From the NCBI GenBank assembly GCA_002404465.1, contig DHJT01000041.1, positions 1 through 20,374 of the forward strand: 20,374 bases of DNA, given 5' to 3'. The stretch comes from Sutterella sp. UBA4713. Its GTDB lineage: Bacteria > Pseudomonadota > Gammaproteobacteria > Burkholderiales > Burkholderiaceae_F. The stretch's first letter is position 1; each line of letters begins with the position of its first letter. Positions 1-9,275 of the stretch are shown in pieces. The notes beneath the pieces are model-generated. The model was not told the DNA's origin. It did no database searches and worked only from the letters and a program-made list of their open reading frames with translations. The position numbers were made by a program, and so were the translations under genes.

Positions 1-65
<65 letters not shown>

Positions 66-77
66 AAAGGAGACGGA

Positions 78-106
78 ACTATAAAGCGTTGATTTGAAAA
101 AAGCAA
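78..106 (-). promoter_or_regulatory. Sigma-70 promoter of tRNA-Ala
   Basis: On the minus strand a -35 box TTGCTT (101-106) and a -10 box TATAGT (78-83) are separated by exactly 17 bp. Transcription would start near position 71, giving a leader of only about six bases before the mature tRNA 5' end at 65. Each box is one or two bases off consensus, and the position relative to a stable RNA gene makes this the best-supported promoter in the window. Confidence 0.75.
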
Positions 107-237
107 GGCCGACAAACGAAAAATTTCTTTTTCGCACCGGCTCCGAAGTCGATCGATGATATATCGTCTCGTCTTCGTCTCTCTGCCAAAGCTTCTTCCC
201 TCCCGCTAAAATTAAAAGCAACTCTAAAGGATTTCTC

Positions 238-729
238 ATGGCAGAACATCTCCCGCCCCCGTTGTTTGAGAACAAAATCGTTTCCGTCGCAGATTTAAAA
301 AACCGTGCCGATGCTTTGTCCCGCCCGATTGTGATGACGAACGGCGTTTTCGATGTCTTACACCGTGGGCATGTTACCTACCTGGCGCAAGCCCGTGCTC
401 TCGGCAAAAGCCTTGTAGTGGCCGTTAACTCAGACGCTTCGGTACGCACGCTCGGCAAAGGACCGGACCGGCCGATTAATACCGAAGCCGACAGAGCGGC
501 TGTCTTGGCCGCCCTCGAAAGCGTTGATTTAGTTGTAGTTTTCGACGAGAAAATTCCGCTCTCGGTCATTGACAGGGTGCGCCCGGACATCTACGTTAAG
601 GGAGGAGATTACCGGATTGAGGATCTTCCGGAAGCCCGTCTTGTTGCCACCTGGGGAGCCAAGACCGTCACTATTGCGTTTGAGTTTGCGCGATCGACGA
701 CGGCCTTGATAAAGAAAATCCGTAGCTAA
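238..729 (+). CDS. rfaE2: D-glycero-beta-D-manno-heptose 1-phosphate adenylyltransferase
   Basis: Cytoplasmic nucleotidyltransferase (163 aa) that couples heptose 1-phosphate with ATP to give ADP-heptose, the precursor of the LPS inner core. The cytidylyltransferase-like fold is clear: TNGVFDVLHRGH at residues 34-45 carries the HxGH nucleotide-binding motif, GGDY lies in the middle of the C-terminal half, and RSTTALIKKI closes the protein, as in the C-terminal half of E. coli HldE. It is therefore the stand-alone adenylyltransferase type, and the heptose kinase partner must be elsewhere. The ATG is preceded by AAAGGA seven bases upstream. A -10-like TAAAAT is at 207-212, but I see no good -35. 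The gene is convergent with galU, with stop codons only four bases apart, and both feed sugar nucleotides to surface polysaccharides. Confidence 0.92.
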   Translation: MAEHLPPPLFENKIVSVADLKNRADALSRPIVMTNGVFDVLHRGHVTYLAQARALGKSLVVAVNSDASVRTLGKGPDRPINTEADRAAVLAALESVDLVVVFDEKIPLSVIDRVRPDIYVKGGDYRIEDLPEARLVATWGAKTVTIAFEFARSTTALIKKIRS

Positions 730-733
730 TTTT

Positions 734-1573
734 TTAGGAAATCGTATAGCCGGCACGACGCGCGAAATGGATCGTTGCGTCTAAAAAGCCCTGTTTGTCA
801 CCGCAATCAAAGCGAAGTCCGCTAAAGCGGTGCGCGTAAGTTTTGTTCTCTCCTAGCGTCGCCGCAATTGCATCCGTTAATTGGATTTCGCCGCCTGCCC
901 CTTTTTGTATGCTTTTGAGGCTCTTAAAAATCTCAGGCTCAAGCACATAACGCCCGATAACAGCTAAGGTCGAAGGCGCCTTCTCCGGAGTCGGTTTTTC
1001 TACCATCTCGCGAACACGGCTTGTCGTTTTCTTTTCGTCATCAACTCCGACAATACCGTATTTATTGGTTTCTTCTCGCCTAACATTGCGAACAGCCAAA
1101 ATATTGCCCCCTCCGACGCTTTCTCGAGCCTGCATCAGCTGACCGATAACAGGCGAATCCGCATCAATCAGGTCATCCGCTAGAATCACGCCAAAAGGCT
1201 CGTTGCCGACCACCGGTTCTGCACACAAAACCGCATGACCGAGCCCGAGAGGCGCCGGCTGGCGCGTGTAAACGAAATGCACGTTCAAAGGCGTAATGCT
1301 TCGAACAATCTCCAAAAGCTCGGTTTTGCCCTTTTGCTCAAGTTCCCACTCAAGTTCCGCATTGTGGTCGAAATGATCTTCAATGGACCGCTTCGTCTTT
1401 CCCGTAATAAAAATCATCTCTGTCACGCCGGCTCTGGCTGCTTCTTCAACGGCATACTGAATCAACGGCTTATCGACAACCGGAAGCATTTCCTTTGGCA
1501 TCGCTTTCGTTGCTGGCAAAAATCGGGTGCCGAGTCCGGCAACCGGAAATACGACTTTGCGAACTGTTTTCAC
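734..1573 (-). CDS. galU: UTP--glucose-1-phosphate uridylyltransferase
   Basis: Makes UDP-glucose from glucose 1-phosphate and UTP in the cytoplasm, for LPS core, exopolysaccharide and galactose metabolism. The 279 aa length is normal for bacterial GalU. The N-terminal nucleotide-binding signature FPVAGLGTRFLPATKAMPKE is intact, followed by the sugar-nucleotide core segments VILADD and MVEKP, and FDCGDKQGF near the C-terminus, all family hallmarks. The start is GTG (complement of 1571-1573), with a purine-rich stretch AGGGGGAAAAGAG just upstream acting as ribosome binding site. No terminator is visible in the four-base gap to rfaE2. An antisense 176-codon frame over the 5' half has no recognisable protein character. 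Confidence 0.95.
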   Translation of the reverse strand: MKTVRKVVFPVAGLGTRFLPATKAMPKEMLPVVDKPLIQYAVEEAARAGVTEMIFITGKTKRSIEDHFDHNAELEWELEQKGKTELLEIVRSITPLNVHFVYTRQPAPLGLGHAVLCAEPVVGNEPFGVILADDLIDADSPVIGQLMQARESVGGGNILAVRNVRREETNKYGIVGVDDEKKTTSRVREMVEKPTPEKAPSTLAVIGRYVLEPEIFKSLKSIQKGAGGEIQLTDAIAATLGENKTYAHRFSGLRFDCGDKQGFLDATIHFARRAGYTIS

Positions 1574-1768
1574 TACTCTTTTCCCCCTCTGTCAATTCGT
1601 TACGACTCAGCTAAAATACTCCCTCGGCTTTCCGGAAAACGCACCTCGTTTTTTTCGTCTCCGCCTTTTTCGGCCCGTACCTTTCGGGAACCTACCGGAC
1701 TGAGTTTACCATTGCCCGATTGCTCCTCGACAAGTAAAAAACACGTAATAGATTTCTTTTTCTAGTCA
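1574..1768. promoter_or_regulatory. Divergent galU/apaH intergenic region, candidate apaH promoter
   Basis: This 195-bp gap separates the divergent genes. For apaH, a weak sigma-70 match is TTGCCC (1712-1717) and TAAAAA (1735-1740) with a 17-bp spacer, four of six matches in each box. A perfect 10-bp palindrome TTTCCGGAAA lies at 1629-1638, about 55 bp upstream of galU, and could be an operator or chance. For galU a TATTTT -10-like element is visible without a convincing -35. No gene is recognised here. Confidence 0.35.
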
Positions 1769-2587
1769 ATGTTTTCTCAAACCAGCAGCATTGCCATCGG
1801 TGACCTGCAAGGGTGCTATGAAAGTCTTCTCGGACTTTTGGAGCAGCTCCCCGAAGACTCTCCCCTTGTTTTTCTCGGAGACCTGGTGAACAGGGGTCCG
1901 CAATCGCTCAAAACACTACGTTTCGTCAAGAGTCTGTGCGAAGCCGGTCGTGCGCAATCGATTCTCGGGAATCATGATTTACATCTTCTAGCCTTAGTTG
2001 CCACGGGGCAATCGTGCCCGAAAAAAGACACCCTAACCGACATCCTCACTGCACCTGACCGCGATGAACTCATTGACTGGTTGCGACAAAGGCCCCTTCT
2101 GATTGACTCAGCCGATACCGTGTTCGTACACGCAGGAATTCCGCCGGATTGGACTCTGGAAAAAGCCAACGCTCTTGCTTCGGAAGTACATGAAAAGTTA
2201 TGCGCGGCCACTTGGAAATCGGATCTTAAAAACATGTACGGACCCGACGTTTTCTCTGACAAACTGACAGGGGATGCTCGGCTTCGGAGTATCTTGAACG
2301 GCCTGACACGCATGCGCTTTTTGAAACCCGACGGCACTCCGGATTATTCAATTCGCGAAGGTATTGCCAAAATGCCGACCGGTTACAGCCCCTGGTTCGA
2401 AATCCCCAGACAGGTTAAGAAAACCATCTGTTTCGGGCACTGGTCCATGCTCGGATTGGTGATTCGCCCCGATACGATTGCCGTTGACACCGGATGCCTA
2501 TGGGGCGGAGCACTTTCGGCCCTGCGCCTGAGCGACAGACGCCTATTTCAAGAACCCTGCCCATGCTGGGCGAAACCTGGTTGCTAA
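1769..2587 (+). CDS. apaH: Symmetrical bis(5'-nucleosyl)-tetraphosphatase
   Basis: Hydrolyses Ap4A symmetrically to two ADP, removing alarmone-like dinucleotides made by tRNA synthetases under stress, and in E. coli it also removes Np4 caps from RNA. The 272 aa length is normal. The calcineurin-like phosphoesterase motifs run in order: GDLQG (residues 11-15, with Q where many relatives have H), GDLVNRGP, LGNHD and, later, FVHAG and FGHWS, which supply the metal ligands. The ATG lies eight codons before the beta strand leading to GDLQG, as expected, though the ribosome binding site is weak. It is the first gene of the apaH-uvrA-cca-folB-ttcA run, and its stop is five bases before the uvrA start. 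Confidence 0.94.
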   Translation: MFSQTSSIAIGDLQGCYESLLGLLEQLPEDSPLVFLGDLVNRGPQSLKTLRFVKSLCEAGRAQSILGNHDLHLLALVATGQSCPKKDTLTDILTAPDRDELIDWLRQRPLLIDSADTVFVHAGIPPDWTLEKANALASEVHEKLCAATWKSDLKNMYGPDVFSDKLTGDARLRSILNGLTRMRFLKPDGTPDYSIREGIAKMPTGYSPWFEIPRQVKKTICFGHWSMLGLVIRPDTIAVDTGCLWGGALSALRLSDRRLFQEPCPCWAKPGC

Positions 2588-2592
2588 TTTGC

Positions 2593-5500
2593 ATGACAAA
2601 AGACTCTAACAAAATCCGTATTCGCGGAGCCAGACAAAACAATCTAAAAAACATTAACCTAGATATTGAGACAAACACTTGGACGGTCATTACCGGTCCG
2701 TCCGGATCTGGTAAGAGCTCTTTGGCCTTTGATACGCTTTATTGCGAAGGTCAACGTCTATATGTGGAAACATTCAGCTCCTATGCTCGACAATTCCTCG
2801 AAAAGTGTGATCGTCCTGATGTCGACAGCATCGAAGGCGTACCTCCTGCGATTGCCATCAATCAAAGTAACAGTGTCCGTACCTCACGCTCAACCGTGGG
2901 CACAATGACCGAACTCAACGATTACATAAAGTTGCTCTTTGAAAAAGAAGCGCGCCTTTTTTGTAAAAACTGCGGGCAACCGGTACGTCGAATGTCGCCG
3001 ATGGATATGTGGGCGGACATTTGTTCGCGGGCCGCTAGCGCATCCGACCCTCGGTTAGTCATCACGTTTGATGTTTTGGTCCCGAATAATTTTGATCGCG
3101 AATTGGCCGTCAACGGCCTTACTGCCCGAGGTTTTACTCGCATTTACGCTGAACGAAAAACACAAAACGGCACGATTCTTTCCGTTGTCGCCGATCGTTT
3201 CCGCGCCTCCAAGGCGGACCTTTCGCGCGGCCTTGAAGCCGTGCAAACTGCCCTGACAAGCGGCAAAGACACATTCGCCGGAAAGTTTGTCGTACACGCC
3301 CTTAGTGACGACGGCAAAGAGACCGTTTGGCCGTATGCCACAGGGCTCAAATGTGCCGCCTGCGACATCACCTATTCCGATGCAACGAATTCAACCTTTA
3401 GCTTTAATTCTCCGCTCGGAGCCTGCCCCGTCTGCCACGGATTCGGGCGCATCATCGATATCGACGAGGCACTGGTCATCCCCGATGCAAACAAAACGCT
3501 AAAGGAGCGCTGCATCAAACCCTGGAGCAAAGACAGCGCCTATTCTGACTGTTATGACTCCCTCATAACATGTGCCAGGAAAGCCCGGATTCCCGTCAAT
3601 GTTCCCTATTGCCAGTTAACCGAACAACAAAAGCATTGGGTTTGGAACGGCGATGCGAACTGGCGTCCGGGCGACCGAAATTTGTGGTACGGAATCCGTC
3701 ATTTTTTTTCCTACATTACGGAAAAAGCCAAATACAACTTTACGGCCCGCATGTTTTTGATGCACTACCGAACATATGTCACATGTTCGGCCTGCGGCGG
3801 TGCGCGACTAAAGCCCGAAGCCCTCTTGTGGCGCATCGGAAGTCGAGCAGCTGCCGACGTAGGCCTTGCCGGCCGTTTACGCTTTGTCCCGAACGATGCG
3901 CCCGGAATCCGAAAAGTCATCGATTCGATTCCTGGGCTGACGCTATACGACTTGATGCTCCTGCCGATTACCTCGCTTATTGCTTTCTTGCGAGTCTTTC
4001 GCGAAGAGGTTATTGATGAACCGGGGCGTCTTGTTCTCGAACAGGCCTTGACGCGACTTAACTATCTGACAGATGTCGGGGTCGGATATCTAACACTCGA
4101 CCGCCAAAGTCGCACACTCTCTGGCGGAGAAGTCCAGCGCGTGAACCTAACGACCGCCCTCGGAACGAATCTTGTCGATACGCTCTTCGTTCTCGATGAG
4201 CCGTCGGTCGGACTACACCCGCGCGACATGGACCGTGTCAACGGAATTTTGCGACGTCTGCGCGATGCCGGCAACACGCTCGTTGTCGTCGAACACGATC
4301 CGCAGGTAATGCTCGCCGCAGACCGTATCGTTGATATGGGGCCGGGCTCCGGAGAAAAAGGCGGCGAGATTGTCTTTGACGGAACGCCGAAAACAATTCG
4401 TCACGCGTCAACGCTCACGGGAGAATATCTGAGCGGGCGACGCCGTGTCGATGCCGGTCTGACGCGAAAGACCCCGACAACACAAACCCGATGGCTTGAA
4501 ATTGCCGACGCCTGCGAACACAACTTACGCAACATCACAGTGCGCTTTCCCATCGGCTATCTGACAACCGTAACCGGCGTTTCGGGATCAGGCAAATCCA
4601 CACTCATTATCGATACCTTGGTGCCGCTCTTGCAACGGCATTTCGGAAAAGCAGTATCCTCCGTTCCCGCTGCAAAGATCGGCGGGTACGAAGAATTCAA
4701 AGACATTCACTTAATCGATCAGAGCGCCATTTCAGCGACAACACGATCAACTCCGGTCATTTACATCGACGCGTTCGATTCCATCCGAGATCTTTTCGCC
4801 GCTACGCCTAAAGCACGTGCCCGCGGTTACAGCGCCAGCTATTTTAGTTTTAATTCTGCATACGGCCAATGCCCCACTTGTCAAGGCACAGGCTTTGAAC
4901 ACGTCGAAATGCAGTTCTTAAGTGACATTTACCTAAAATGTCCGAATTGCAACGGAAAACGCTATCGACCGGAAATTCTGGAAGTAACGATTAATCTGGA
5001 CGGTCAACGCGACGTTTCCATTGCCGACGTCTTGGACATGACCGTCACGCAAGCACTGGAATACTTTAAAAAGCACCAGAGCATCTGCCGACGTCTTAGC
5101 GCCTTAAAAGACGTCGGCCTCGATTACATTCGGCTCGGTCAACCGCTCCCGACACTTTCCGGTGGCGAATCGCAGCGACTAAAACTTGCAGAAGCCCTTG
5201 CCGGGGCTAATTCTCTGCTTTCGGTAGGCGGTCACCTTTTCGTTCTGGACGAGCCGACGACTGGTCTGCATTTCGACGACATCTCCAAACTCCTGACTTC
5301 CTTACGACGCCTCATAGACGGCGGAGCAACTGTCATTCTGATTGAGCACAACTTAGATGTCATCAACGCCAGCGACTGGATTATCGATTTAGGTCCGGAC
5401 GGCGGAGATAAGGGCGGTCAACTTGTAGCGGCCGGGACACCCGACGGTCTGACACACAAAACAACCTTCACGGCCAAGGCTCTTGCTGCCTACCGAAAGG

Positions 5501-8202
5501 CGCTTGAAGATCCGAATGCCTCAATGGCCGATCTTTCCGGCCCCGCCAGTCAAGTGACAACTGCACCTGTCATGGGACGCTCCTTGCAATCGGTCTGGCG
5601 CAAAGCCAGACCCGGAGACATGGGAATTTTCGGAGCCCGCGAACACAATCTGAAAAATTTAAACGTCGTTGTTCCGAAGAAAAAACTGACGGTCGTCACC
5701 GGCGTTTCCGGCTCCGGAAAGTCCACTCTGGCATTCGGTATTATTTTCTCAGAAGGGCAACGGCGTTATCTGGAAAGCCTAAATGCCTACGCTCGCTCTC
5801 TTGTACAGCCTCCCGCCAAACCGAATGTCGAACAGATTATCGGGATTGCCCCGACCGTAGCCATTGAACAGCGCACGAGTCGAGGCGGCTTGAAGTCAAC
5901 CGTCGGCACGATGACCGAAATTCACCCCTATCTGCGTCTTCTTTTCACGAAACTCGGCTTGCCGCATTGCCCGAACTGCGGCAAGGTCGTTGAAAAGAAA
6001 AACGAAGAAGCGATTTGTCAGGAAATCCTCAGGAAATTCGAAGGACAACGCATCACTCTGACCATCGCCCTATCGACTCCGGAAAACCCGTCTTATTCAT
6101 CGGAGATAAAAAAACTGGCGCGCGAAATAGGAAGCTCGCGACTATACGCCGACAGGCAATGGACGGACATTCGCGACTTTGACTGGTTCTGGTTTGATGA
6201 TGACTCGACCATTGACCTCGCTATACAAACACTCGTTGTGACTTCGGAAAACGCGTCTTTGTTGCGTCGTGCTCTTTCTCGTGCATTTCTCTACGGACAG
6301 GGACTGGTGACCGTTCGATGGGGTCGTTTATCCGACGGCGGAGAAAAAGAGTTACGCTCCGGAATTCAGCGTTTCACGACAAAGCGCATGTGCCCGGACT
6401 GCCTGATTGAAATTCCCGAACCCGATCCGCGCCTTTTTTCCTACAACAGCGCTATAGGATGGTGTCCGGTTTGCACAGGAACCGGTCAGGTCTATGGGAG
6501 CGAAGATCCCTGCCCGGGCTGCCAGGGGCTTCGTTTAAACAATACGGCTTTGTCTTTTCTGTTTCAAGGTCACAATATCGGTCAAATCTGCTCGATGAGC
6601 GTTGATGAATGTCTGGCGTTCTTTTCTCAGATGCGACTGACCGGACGCACGAAAACCGTCGGCCAAGGTGCCGTTCAGGAAATTGTCACTCGACTTCGTT
6701 TCTTACACGAAGTCGGACTCGGGTATCTGTCACTTAATCGAAGCGCTCCGACACTTTCAGGCGGCGAAGCCCAACGCATTCGCTTAGCCTCTCAAATCGG
6801 AAACAGTTTGCAAGGCGTCTGTTATGTGTTGGATGAACCGACCATCGGTCTGCATGCTCGAGATAACGCACGTTTAATCGACGGACTCATTGCCCTAAAA
6901 AACAAGGGCAATACCGTCATTGTCGTTGAACATGACGAAGACATGATTCGACACGCCGAACACATTGTCGACATCGGGCCGGGGGCCGGGAGTCGCGGCG
7001 GAAGCTTGGTTGCCGAAGGCACTCTGTCCGACATTACGGCAGCTCCGGAAAGCGTCACGGGGCAATGTCTAAAAAACCCGATGCCGCATTCGGGACGTGC
7101 TCGGCATCCAGTAAAAAAAGGCGATGCATTCATTCGCGTTTGCGGAGTGGAAAAGCACAATTTGAAAAAAATCAACGTGCAAATTCCGCTTGGAAAGCTC
7201 GTCGCGCTGACAGGAGTTTCCGGCTCCGGGAAGTCCACTCTAGCCCGCGATGTCTTGCTTCCCCTTCTAAAGATGCGTTTGAGCAACAAGCCGAACGCTC
7301 ATGCGGCGACTTACTTCGGGTGCCATTCGATTCTCGGTTGGGAGACCCTTCATCGTGTTCTGGAGGTGGATCAAACCCCGATTGGAAAAACGCCGAGTTC
7401 GTGTCCGGCAACCTACGTCGGTTTCTTCACCCAGATCCGCGAACTTTTTGCGAGTACGACCACCGCCAAAGAACACGGTTGGACACTTTCACGGTTTTCC
7501 TTTAACACCGAGGACGGTCGGTGTCCGACTTGTAGTGGACGCGGAGAAGTCACGGTCGAGATGAATTTTCTGCCCGACGTGTCCATGACCTGCCCGACGT
7601 GTCGAGGGAAGCGATTCGACGAAGAAACCCTGTCGGCTCTGTGGCACGGAAAGTCCATCGGCGACGTGTTGCAAATGAGTGTTGACGAAGCCTTACCCCT
7701 TTTTGAAACGAGTTCCAAAGTTGCAGAAGGGTTGCGCATGATGCAAGCCGTAGGATTAGGATATCTAAAACTCGGGCAACCTTCGACAACACTCTCAGGC
7801 GGTGAAGCTCAACGCATTAAACTGGTATTCGAGCTTGCGAAAGCCAAAACCTCACGGCGTACTAATAGGCGAATTCAGACGCTTTATATCCTCGACGAGC
7901 CGACAGTTGGTCTACACATGGCCGATGTCGAAAAGCTGATTCACGTCCTCCAGGCACTGACGGATGCCGGGCATACCGTCCTTGTTATCGAACACAATTT
8001 GGACCTCATTGCCGAAGCCGATTACGTCATTGATCTCGGTCCGGAAGGGGGTGATGCCGGCGGTCAAATTGTCGCGAAGGGATCGCCTCTTGCCGTTTCA
8101 AAAACGCAAACGGCTACCGGCGTTGCTCTCAAGGCTTTCTTTGCCGAGCACCCAGTGCAATCCTCGCGAAACAAGGAAACGAACTCATGCAAGTTTACTT
8201 AG
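2593..8202 (+). CDS. uvrA: Tandem (double-length) UvrA excinuclease subunit
   Basis: Damage-recognition ATPase of nucleotide excision repair, here two UvrA units fused in one 1869-aa chain instead of the usual ~940 aa. I chose ATG 2593 because IRGARQNNLKNI, the classic UvrA N-terminus, follows within 20 residues; an earlier in-frame ATG at 2494 lies inside apaH. Four complete ABC ATPase sites are visible: Walker A at residues ~35, 662, 1037 and 1541; LSGGE signatures at ~509, 855, 1388 and 1734; Walker B as LDEPSVGLH, LDEPTTGLH, LDEPTIGLH and LDEPTVGLH. Paired CxxC zinc motifs occur in each half. Copy two begins near residue 1010 and keeps a UvrB-binding-like segment, but lacks the ~115-residue insertion domain present between zinc motifs in copy one. 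Long UvrA proteins of this kind are known in Burkholderiales. A canonical uvrA elsewhere is possible. Confidence 0.93.
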   Translation: MTKDSNKIRIRGARQNNLKNINLDIETNTWTVITGPSGSGKSSLAFDTLYCEGQRLYVETFSSYARQFLEKCDRPDVDSIEGVPPAIAINQSNSVRTSRSTVGTMTELNDYIKLLFEKEARLFCKNCGQPVRRMSPMDMWADICSRAASASDPRLVITFDVLVPNNFDRELAVNGLTARGFTRIYAERKTQNGTILSVVADRFRASKADLSRGLEAVQTALTSGKDTFAGKFVVHALSDDGKETVWPYATGLKCAACDITYSDATNSTFSFNSPLGACPVCHGFGRIIDIDEALVIPDANKTLKERCIKPWSKDSAYSDCYDSLITCARKARIPVNVPYCQLTEQQKHWVWNGDANWRPGDRNLWYGIRHFFSYITEKAKYNFTARMFLMHYRTYVTCSACGGARLKPEALLWRIGSRAAADVGLAGRLRFVPNDAPGIRKVIDSIPGLTLYDLMLLPITSLIAFLRVFREEVIDEPGRLVLEQALTRLNYLTDVGVGYLTLDRQSRTLSGGEVQRVNLTTALGTNLVDTLFVLDEPSVGLHPRDMDRVNGILRRLRDAGNTLVVVEHDPQVMLAADRIVDMGPGSGEKGGEIVFDGTPKTIRHASTLTGEYLSGRRRVDAGLTRKTPTTQTRWLEIADACEHNLRNITVRFPIGYLTTVTGVSGSGKSTLIIDTLVPLLQRHFGKAVSSVPAAKIGGYEEFKDIHLIDQSAISATTRSTPVIYIDAFDSIRDLFAATPKARARGYSASYFSFNSAYGQCPTCQGTGFEHVEMQFLSDIYLKCPNCNGKRYRPEILEVTINLDGQRDVSIADVLDMTVTQALEYFKKHQSICRRLSALKDVGLDYIRLGQPLPTLSGGESQRLKLAEALAGANSLLSVGGHLFVLDEPTTGLHFDDISKLLTSLRRLIDGGATVILIEHNLDVINASDWIIDLGPDGGDKGGQLVAAGTPDGLTHKTTFTAKALAAYRKALEDPNASMADLSGPASQVTTAPVMGRSLQSVWRKARPGDMGIFGAREHNLKNLNVVVPKKKLTVVTGVSGSGKSTLAFGIIFSEGQRRYLESLNAYARSLVQPPAKPNVEQIIGIAPTVAIEQRTSRGGLKSTVGTMTEIHPYLRLLFTKLGLPHCPNCGKVVEKKNEEAICQEILRKFEGQRITLTIALSTPENPSYSSEIKKLAREIGSSRLYADRQWTDIRDFDWFWFDDDSTIDLAIQTLVVTSENASLLRRALSRAFLYGQGLVTVRWGRLSDGGEKELRSGIQRFTTKRMCPDCLIEIPEPDPRLFSYNSAIGWCPVCTGTGQVYGSEDPCPGCQGLRLNNTALSFLFQGHNIGQICSMSVDECLAFFSQMRLTGRTKTVGQGAVQEIVTRLRFLHEVGLGYLSLNRSAPTLSGGEAQRIRLASQIGNSLQGVCYVLDEPTIGLHARDNARLIDGLIALKNKGNTVIVVEHDEDMIRHAEHIVDIGPGAGSRGGSLVAEGTLSDITAAPESVTGQCLKNPMPHSGRARHPVKKGDAFIRVCGVEKHNLKKINVQIPLGKLVALTGVSGSGKSTLARDVLLPLLKMRLSNKPNAHAATYFGCHSILGWETLHRVLEVDQTPIGKTPSSCPATYVGFFTQIRELFASTTTAKEHGWTLSRFSFNTEDGRCPTCSGRGEVTVEMNFLPDVSMTCPTCRGKRFDEETLSALWHGKSIGDVLQMSVDEALPLFETSSKVAEGLRMMQAVGLGYLKLGQPSTTLSGGEAQRIKLVFELAKAKTSRRTNRRIQTLYILDEPTVGLHMADVEKLIHVLQALTDAGHTVLVIEHNLDLIAEADYVIDLGPEGGDAGGQIVAKGSPLAVSKTQTATGVALKAFFAEHPVQSSRNKETNSCKFT

Positions 8203-9275
8203 TCGGCGGCGCCGTGCGAGACGCCCTCTTGCGAATGTCCGGCCGCTCTATGCGCTCTACGGACAAAGATTGGGTTGTCGTCGGCTCGACCCCCGAGGAG
8301 TTACTTCGTCTCGGTTTTATTCCGGTCGGCAGTGACTTTCCCGTCTTCTTGCATCCGAAAACACATGAAGAATATGCCTTGGCCCGAACGGAACGCAAGT
8401 CCGGTCACGGCTATCACGGATTTAAATTCTTCGCCACCCCGAGCGTAACCTTATCCGAGGACCTCGCACGACGCGACCTGACGATTAATGCTATGGCCAT
8501 GACCCCCGAAGGGAAGCTTATCGATCCCTTCGGAGGTAAAGACGATTTGGAGAACAAAATCTTGCGCCATGTCGGACCGGCATTTACTGAAGATCCAGTT
8601 CGCATTTTGCGGCTGGCACGTTTTGCTGCTCGCTTTCCGGACTTTACCGTTGCCCAAGAAACCGCTTCTCTCCTAAAAAGCATGGTCTCTTCGGGCGAAG
8701 CCGATCATCTGGTGAGTGAACGCGTTTGGGCGGAATTGTCCCGCGGTCTGTGTGAAGCCGCTCCTTCGCGCATGATTCAAGTTCTGATTGCTTGCGGTTT
8801 CTGGTCACGCGTATTTGTTGAAAGCCCAGTTTCCGATGTCACTCTCCAAGCACTCGATCGCGCCGCCGATGCCGGCACCTCGCTTTGCGTACGCACGTCC
8901 GTTCTTTTTTCCGGACTTAGGCAAGACGTTGCCTCTTGTTTTTGTCGTACTCACCGTTTCCCGCGTGATATTGCCGATGCCATCACGCTTTTTGTCAAAA
9001 CCAGAGAAGTTGCACAAAAAGCCGTGCAGGCCCAAGACTATCTTAGTATCTTAAATGCGTTTGATCTCCTCAGGCGACCGATTCGTATCGAGCGTTTTTT
9101 ACAGACACTTGCCGTAACAAACCCGGCTTTCCCCGTAGCACTTTGGGAAGCCCTATGTAACGCCTACAGGGCCGTTGACATCGCCCCCCTTTCAAAGATG
9201 CCCTGTCAGACGGAATCTCTGAGAGAACGCATCTGGAACGCTCGCCTTCGTGCCATTAAGGATGTCTTGCAATGA
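8187..9275 (+). CDS. cca: CCA-adding tRNA nucleotidyltransferase, HD domain degenerate
   Basis: Adds or repairs the 3'-terminal CCA of tRNAs using CTP and ATP without a nucleic acid template. The 362-aa protein has the class II nucleotidyltransferase head GGAVRD at residues 7-12, the metal-binding DKD at 26-28, then ARTERK, RRDLTINAM and EDPVRILRLARFAAR, following the E. coli protein closely. E. coli Cca (412 aa) has a C-terminal HD phosphohydrolase domain. The matching region here, after about residue 210, is shorter and shows no HD pair, so the 2',3'-phosphodiesterase activities are probably absent. The start overlaps the uvrA end by 16 bases with AAGGAA eight bases upstream of ATG, and the end overlaps folB by ATGA, supporting translational coupling. 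Confidence 0.93.
   Translation: MQVYLVGGAVRDALLRMSGRSMRSTDKDWVVVGSTPEELLRLGFIPVGSDFPVFLHPKTHEEYALARTERKSGHGYHGFKFFATPSVTLSEDLARRDLTINAMAMTPEGKLIDPFGGKDDLENKILRHVGPAFTEDPVRILRLARFAARFPDFTVAQETASLLKSMVSSGEADHLVSERVWAELSRGLCEAAPSRMIQVLIACGFWSRVFVESPVSDVTLQALDRAADAGTSLCVRTSVLFSGLRQDVASCFCRTHRFPRDIADAITLFVKTREVAQKAVQAQDYLSILNAFDLLRRPIRIERFLQTLAVTNPAFPVALWEALCNAYRAVDIAPLSKMPCQTESLRERIWNARLRAIKDVLQ

Noticed and set aside
1235..1765. 176-codon plus-strand frame antisense to galU
   Set aside because: Entirely over the galU 5' part and its upstream gap, with no family motifs and a sequence rich in Arg, Ser and Phe typical of a reverse-frame shadow.
2494..2592. Upstream in-frame extension of uvrA
   Set aside because: It lies inside apaH and encodes no UvrA-like sequence; ATG 2593 places the conserved N-terminus correctly.
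6822..7289. 155-codon minus-strand frame and similar antisense frames over uvrA
   Set aside because: Shadow of the conserved UvrA frame; Pro/Arg/Ser-rich with no independent support.
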